Assembly (NCBI RefSeq): GCF_000284415.1 | Contig: NC_017059.1 | Coordinates: 3,319,838-3,355,021, forward strand | DNA length: 35,184 nucleotides | From: Pararhodospirillum photometricum DSM 122 | GTDB lineage: Bacteria; Pseudomonadota; Alphaproteobacteria; Rhodospirillales; Rhodospirillaceae | Direction: 5' to 3' | Shown: positions 31,468 to 35,184 of the stretch, piece after piece | Position numbering within the stretch: position 1 is the stretch's first letter | Layout: each line of letters starts with the position of its first letter | The notes under the pieces: model-generated | Seen by the model: the letters and a program-made list of their open reading frames with translations, nothing else | The model's database searches: none | What the model was told of the DNA's origin: nothing | Made by a program: the position numbers and the translations under genes

Positions 31468-31505
31468 GAGGGGTCAGGGGAGGCCGCGCCTCCCCAACCT
31501 TTCCC
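31468..31505. repeat. Intergenic palindromic repeat, copy 13
   Basis: GAGGGGTCAGGGGAGGC, a short centre and GCCTCCCCAACCTTTCCC. It lies in the 207-base divergent region between the permease operon and parC and is followed by a T-rich stretch on the plus strand. I see no other definable site there. Confidence 0.85.
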
Positions 31506-31594
31506 TTTTTGTTTTTTTGCAGGGGGCTTGCCGCGTGGCCCCACGGCACTAAGATGCCCGCCGGCCTTTTTGTCGCGACTGGAGTAAAGACCGT

Positions 31595-33835
31595 ATGAAA
31601 AAGGGCGCCCCCGTCGATCCGCCCCCCCAGGACATCCGCGAGACCCCGCTTTCCGAGGCCCTGTCGGAGCGCTACCTAGCGTATGCCCTTTCGACCATTG
31701 TCTCGCGGTCGTTGCCCGATGTGCGTGACGGTCTCAAGCCGGTCCATCGCCGTTTGCTCTACGCGATGCGCTTGCTCAAGCTCGACCCCGGGTCGGGCTT
31801 CAAGAAATGCGCCCGCGTTGTCGGCGATGTCATCGGTAAATATCACCCCCACGGTGATAGCGCCGTCTACGAGGCCCTGGTCCGCCTTGCCCAGGAATTT
31901 GCCGCGCGCTATCCCCTGGTCGAGGGCCAGGGCAACTTCGGCAACATCGACGGCGATAACGCCGCCGCCATGCGCTACACCGAAGCCCGCCTGACCCTGG
32001 TTGCCCAGGTCCTGATGGAGGGACTCGACGAGGATGCCGTCGATTTCCGCCCGACCTACGACGGCGAGGACGAAGAGCCCCTGGTCATGCCGGGCGCTTT
32101 TCCCAATCTGCTGGCCAATGGCTCCACCGGCATTGCCGTGGGCATGGCCACCAACATCCCGCCCCACAATGCTGCCGAGGTCTGCGACGCCGTTCTCCAC
32201 CTCATCGACCATCCCGAGGCCGATACCGACGCCCTGCTGACCTACGTCAAAGGGCCCGACTTCCCCACCGGCGGCCTGCTCACCGAAAACGCCGAGACCC
32301 TACGCACCGCCTACCGTACCGGGCGCGGCGCCATGCGGGTGCGGGCCCGCTGGACCAAGGAACCCCTGTCGCACGGTCTCTATCAGATCGTGGTCACCGA
32401 GATTCCCTATCAGGTGCAAAAGGCCCGGCTCATCGAGCGCATTGCCGAGTTGATCACCTCGCGCAAGCTGCCGATTCTCGCCGACGTGCGCGACGAATCG
32501 ACCGACGTGGTCCGCCTCGTTCTCGAGCCGCGCAGCCGCTCGGTCGAGCCGGAAACCCTGATGGAGCAGTTGTTCCGGCTTACCGATCTGGAAATCCGCT
32601 TCAACCTCAACATGAACGTCCTCGACGGCGACGGCGTGCCGCGCGTGATGTCCTTGAAGGAGGTTCTGGCCGCTTTCATCGCCCACCGGCTGATCGTTCT
32701 GGAGCGTCGCAGCCAGCACCGCCTGGGCAAGATCGCCCACCGCTTGGAGGTGCTGGCCGGCCAGTTGATCGCCTACCTCAACCTGGATGAGGTGATCCGC
32801 ATCATCCGCGAGGAAGACGAGCCCAAGCCCGTGCTGTGCCAGCATTTCTCCCTGACCGACGTTCAGGCCGAAGCTATCCTCAACACCCGCTTGCGCTCCT
32901 TGCGCCGCCTGGAAGAAATGGAACTGCGCCGCGAGCACGAGGAACTCTCGGCCGAACAAGCCCGGCTCCAGGCCTTGCTGGCCGACGAAACCCTGCGCCG
33001 CGCCGCCATCGCCGACGAAATCCGCCACGTACGCACCACCTTCGGCCCCAAGACCGCACTGGGCGCCCGCCGCACCGGGCTCGCCGAAGCGCCGAGCGCC
33101 GTGGTCGTGCCCATCGAGGCGCTGATCGAGCGCGAGCCCATCACCATCTATTTAACCCGCATGGGCTGGCTGCGCGCCGTCAAGGGCCACCAGACCTCCA
33201 CCGACGATGTGAAGGTCAAGGACGGCGACGTCCTGGTGTGGACGGTCCAGGCCCAGACCACCGACAAACTCCTGGTGTTCGACACCACCGGCCGCTTCTT
33301 CACCCTGGGCGCCGACCGGGTGCCGCGCGGTCGCGGCTTTGGCGAGCCCATCCGCCTGATGGTGGACGTGCCCGCCGATGCCGAGATCGTCGCCCTGTTC
33401 GTCCATGCCCCCGAGCGGCGCCTGATCCTGGCCAGTTCCTCGGGCCGGGGTTTTGTCGTGGAAGAGCGCGAGGTGCTGGCCCAGACCCGCGCCGGGCGTC
33501 AGGTCCTGACGCTTGGCGAGGGCGAACGCGCGGTCTTGTGCCATCCGGTCCAGGGCGACCACGTGGCTGTGGTTGGCAGCAATCGCAAGTTGCTGGTCTT
33601 CCCCCTGACCCAAATCCCCGTCATGACCCGGGGCAAGGGGGTGATCTTGCAGCGCTACAAGGAAGCCACCCTGTCCGATCTCAAGACCTTCGATCTCGCC
33701 GCCGGCCTGACGTGGCCGTCCGGCGAACGCACCCGCCACGAGACCGACCTCACCCCGTGGCTCGGCGACCGCGCCGGCCAAGGGCGCAATCCGCCGCAGG
33801 GGTTCCCGCGGAATAACCGGTTTGAGGGGGTGTAG
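31595..33835 (+). CDS. parC: DNA topoisomerase IV subunit A
   Basis: A 746-residue type IIA topoisomerase subunit that decatenates daughter chromosomes with ParE. The N-terminal breakage-reunion domain shows [32 protein letters not shown] and the active-site Tyr128 in [10 protein letters not shown] shorter C-terminal part with [20 protein letters not shown] and [11 protein letters not shown] forms a reduced beta-pinwheel, and the canonical gyrase-A box is not evident, supporting ParC over GyrA. ATG 31595 has GGAG upstream. It stands alone; parE is not in the window. Repeat copy 14 follows 13 bases after the stop. Confidence 0.95.
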   Translation: MKKGAPVDPPPQDIRETPLSEALSERYLAYALSTIVSRSLPDVRDGLKPVHRRLLYAMRLLKLDPGSGFKKCARVVGDVIGKYHPHGDSAVYEALVRLAQEFAARYPLVEGQGNFGNIDGDNAAAMRYTEARLTLVAQVLMEGLDEDAVDFRPTYDGEDEEPLVMPGAFPNLLANGSTGIAVGMATNIPPHNAAEVCDAVLHLIDHPEADTDALLTYVKGPDFPTGGLLTENAETLRTAYRTGRGAMRVRARWTKEPLSHGLYQIVVTEIPYQVQKARLIERIAELITSRKLPILADVRDESTDVVRLVLEPRSRSVEPETLMEQLFRLTDLEIRFNLNMNVLDGDGVPRVMSLKEVLAAFIAHRLIVLERRSQHRLGKIAHRLEVLAGQLIAYLNLDEVIRIIREEDEPKPVLCQHFSLTDVQAEAILNTRLRSLRRLEEMELRREHEELSAEQARLQALLADETLRRAAIADEIRHVRTTFGPKTALGARRTGLAEAPSAVVVPIEALIEREPITIYLTRMGWLRAVKGHQTSTDDVKVKDGDVLVWTVQAQTTDKLLVFDTTGRFFTLGADRVPRGRGFGEPIRLMVDVPADAEIVALFVHAPERRLILASSSGRGFVVEEREVLAQTRAGRQVLTLGEGERAVLCHPVQGDHVAVVGSNRKLLVFPLTQIPVMTRGKGVILQRYKEATLSDLKTFDLAAGLTWPSGERTRHETDLTPWLGDRAGQGRNPPQGFPRNNRFEGV

Positions 33836-33848
33836 GAGTTAAGAAAGG

Positions 33849-33883
33849 AAGGCTGGGGAGGCGGCGGCCTCCCCAGACCCCTC
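33849..33883. repeat. Intergenic palindromic repeat, copy 14
   Basis: AAGGCTGGGGAGGC, a short centre and CCTCCCCAGACCCCTC. It lies between convergent parC and the GGDEF gene, ending five bases from the latter's stop codon. Confidence 0.88.
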
Positions 33884-33888
33884 GGGGC

Positions 33889-34104
33889 CTAGGTGTTTCG
33901 GCCGTGTTTGGCGTGGTACATGGCCTGATCGGCGTGGGCGAGGAGGGCGGCGGCGGTGGTGGCGTCGGTGGGGAAGCGGGCGCTGCCAATCGACAGGCCG
34001 ATGCGCAGCGTGTGGTCCTTGTAGGGGATCGGGGCGGCCAGGGCGGCCTGACACTTCTCGGCGATCAAGGCGAGGTCGGCGGCAAGGTCGCTTCCGGTCG
34101 TGGT
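33889..34104 (-). pseudogene. C-terminal end of the GGDEF protein, out of frame
   Basis: These 71 codons read TTTGSDLAADLALIAEKC, then LRIGLSIGSARFP and LAHADQAMYHAKHGRNT before TAG. This is the normal end of a GGDEF domain, including the usual final AxxAMYxAK helix, but it lies one frame away from the main part of the gene. The break is at the five-base G run 34105-34109 (C on the coding strand); one more base would join it to LLLNPP at the end of the upstream part. Listed as a separate fragment because it has no start of its own. Confidence 0.8.
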
Positions 34105-35105
34105 GGGGGAGGGTTGAGCAGCAGGGCGAATTCATCGCCGCCGATTCGGGCCAGCAGGTCCTCGCGCCGGATCACTTGAGACAGGCGATGGGCGACCTGA
34201 CGGAGCACCTCGTCGCCGGCCTCGTGACCGAAGGTGTCGTTGATCGGTTTGAAGCCATTGAGATCGATGAAGAATACCGCGACCGGGCCGCCATGGCGGC
34301 GGGCTTCGGCCAGTGCCCGCTCCAGGCTGTCGTTGAACTGTTTGCGGTTGGGGAGGCCGGTCAGGCTATCGGACAGGGCGAGGCGCTCCATCTCGGCCCG
34401 GCTGGCCAGCAGCGCACTGAGCAGGCGGTTGAAGGCGGCGGTGAGGTGGCCGACTTCGTCATTGCCCGCCACCGGCAGGCATTCGAACGGCTGCTGGCCC
34501 AGGGTCATCAGGTCGGCGTGAGCGGCGGCGCGGCGCAGGTGACGGAACTGATGGCGGGCGGCGGCGATCAGCACCAGCGACAGGATCAGGCCTGAGATCA
34601 GCGCGGTGCGCAGGGTAAATTTCTGGATTGTGTCGGCCGGCTCGAAAATCTCCTTGGTTGGGATGCGGGCGACGACAAACCAGCCGGGACTCGGCACCGA
34701 GGCGATGGCCGCAAGCTCCTGCACGCCATCGGTCCGGGTGTCGATGCCGACGCCGCGAAACCCCTGCATCGCCAAGTCATGCTGGCGATGTTGTCCCTCG
34801 GTCGGGACTGAGCGCAGTTCGCTCTCCATGTCCGAGGCGGCGAGGAAGATCCCGTCGGCGGGGGCGACCAGCGTCAGTCCACCGGTTCGCCCGACCTGGG
34901 TCCGCGCCAAGGTGTCGAGAAAGGTGGCGCCGCGCAATGGGGTGATGCCGACCAGCACCGCGTCGCTGCCGTCGAGGCCCAGCGCCATCGCCATCTCGGC
35001 GCTGCCACCGGCAAAGCCGGGCCGGGCCCGTTCCACCACGAAGGTCCCGCCACCGGCGCGGCGCAGGGTGTCGGGGCTCGCGATGGCGTTGGGAGGGCGC
35101 TCCAC
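34065..35105 (-). CDS. Cache/GGDEF diguanylate cyclase (5' end unresolved, 3' frameshifted)
   Basis: A membrane-anchored diguanylate cyclase making cyclic di-GMP. Residues 1-160 look like the distal part of a dCACHE periplasmic sensor (ARTQVGRTGGLTLVAP, PSPGWFVVARIPT), followed by a membrane helix (ALISGLILSLVLIAA), a HAMP-like linker and the GGDEF domain. DSLTGLPNRKQF starts the domain, the active site is RIGGDEFALLL, and an inhibitory RxxD site (RRED) sits five residues before it. The first membrane helix and membrane-proximal sensor half are missing: the frame stays open past GTG 35105 through a hairpin repeat to the window edge. The last 18 residues are out of frame. Confidence 0.85.
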   Translation of the reverse strand: MERPPNAIASPDTLRRAGGGTFVVERARPGFAGGSAEMAMALGLDGSDAVLVGITPLRGATFLDTLARTQVGRTGGLTLVAPADGIFLAASDMESELRSVPTEGQHRQHDLAMQGFRGVGIDTRTDGVQELAAIASVPSPGWFVVARIPTKEIFEPADTIQKFTLRTALISGLILSLVLIAAARHQFRHLRRAAAHADLMTLGQQPFECLPVAGNDEVGHLTAAFNRLLSALLASRAEMERLALSDSLTGLPNRKQFNDSLERALAEARRHGGPVAVFFIDLNGFKPINDTFGHEAGDEVLRQVAHRLSQVIRREDLLARIGGDEFALLLNPPPPRPEATLPPTSP

Positions 35106-35112
35106 CGCACCG

Positions 35113-35158
35113 GCCCCCCTCCTTTTTGAAAAGCGTGCTTTTTCAAAAGGAGGGGGGC
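35113..35158. repeat. Long near-perfect inverted repeat at the window edge
   Basis: Two 22-base arms (35113-35134 and 35137-35158) separated by GT pair at all but one position, with one further G-T wobble. The outer part is C6TCC/GGAG6 and the inner part is A/T rich. It lies where the GGDEF gene loses its expected N-terminus. Confidence 0.88.
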
Positions 35159-35184
35159 GGGGAGGGCCATGAACAGAAGAAAAA

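Noticed and set aside
1..35184. CRISPR array or insertion sequence
   Set aside because: The recurring repeats are dispersed single palindromes, not regularly spaced, and no transposase or Cas motif is present.

Overview
The window is about 35 kb of GC-rich, gene-dense alphaproteobacterial chromosome. Codon use, many GTG/TTG starts and gene content point to a purple non-sulfur member of the Rhodospirillaceae. A RuBisCO-like protein overlapping a cupin gene, as known from Rhodospirillum rubrum, makes a Rhodospirillum or Pararhodospirillum species the best guess. That assignment is inference from remembered families, not from a search. I see no CRISPR array, transposase, rRNA gene or prophage.

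Layout. 1-5 kb: rsmE, a plant-type glutamate-cysteine ligase, an AroQ-type chorismate mutase and a chemoreceptor. 5-10 kb: a DUF1491 domain joined in frame to a class I glutamine amidotransferase, then a receiver protein and a large multi-PAS histidine kinase. 10-14.5 kb: polA, a small membrane protein and an orphan pseudopilin. 14.5-17 kb: tRNA-Arg(CCG), a TIR/beta-helix protein (the most accessory-looking gene here), a small hypothetical protein and a cold-shock protein. 17-22 kb: tldD, then on the minus strand RuBisCO-like protein, cupin, a UbiE/MenG methyltransferase and a MenA-like prenyltransferase. 22-27 kb: a tightly overlapping glk-pqiA-pqiB-pqiC operon. 27-31.5 kb: an SBF-family transporter coupled to an alpha/beta hydrolase, a DnaQ-like exonuclease, and two amino-acid ABC permeases with a small membrane protein. 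31.5-35 kb: parC and a GGDEF protein.

Two cross-cutting patterns matter more than most single genes. First, a palindromic repeat of about 35 bp recurs 14 times, always between genes and in both orientations, twice as close inverted pairs. A degenerate likeness also sits in frame inside pqiA. Second, four genes (histidine kinase, TIR/beta-helix protein, pqiB, GGDEF protein) are each broken by a one-base shift at a G or C homopolymer, and each is restored by one added or removed base. This fits sequencing indels, though real slippage or phase variation is not excluded.

How genes work together. RuBisCO-like protein plus cupin match the methylthioadenosine-to-isoprenoid shunt, which yields 1-deoxyxylulose 5-phosphate, and they are followed on the same strand by two genes for prenylated quinone synthesis. 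PqiABC form an envelope lipid-transport module. The receiver and kinase are translationally coupled. The TIR/beta-helix protein keeps a glutamate where TIR NADases carry theirs and is a candidate immune effector.
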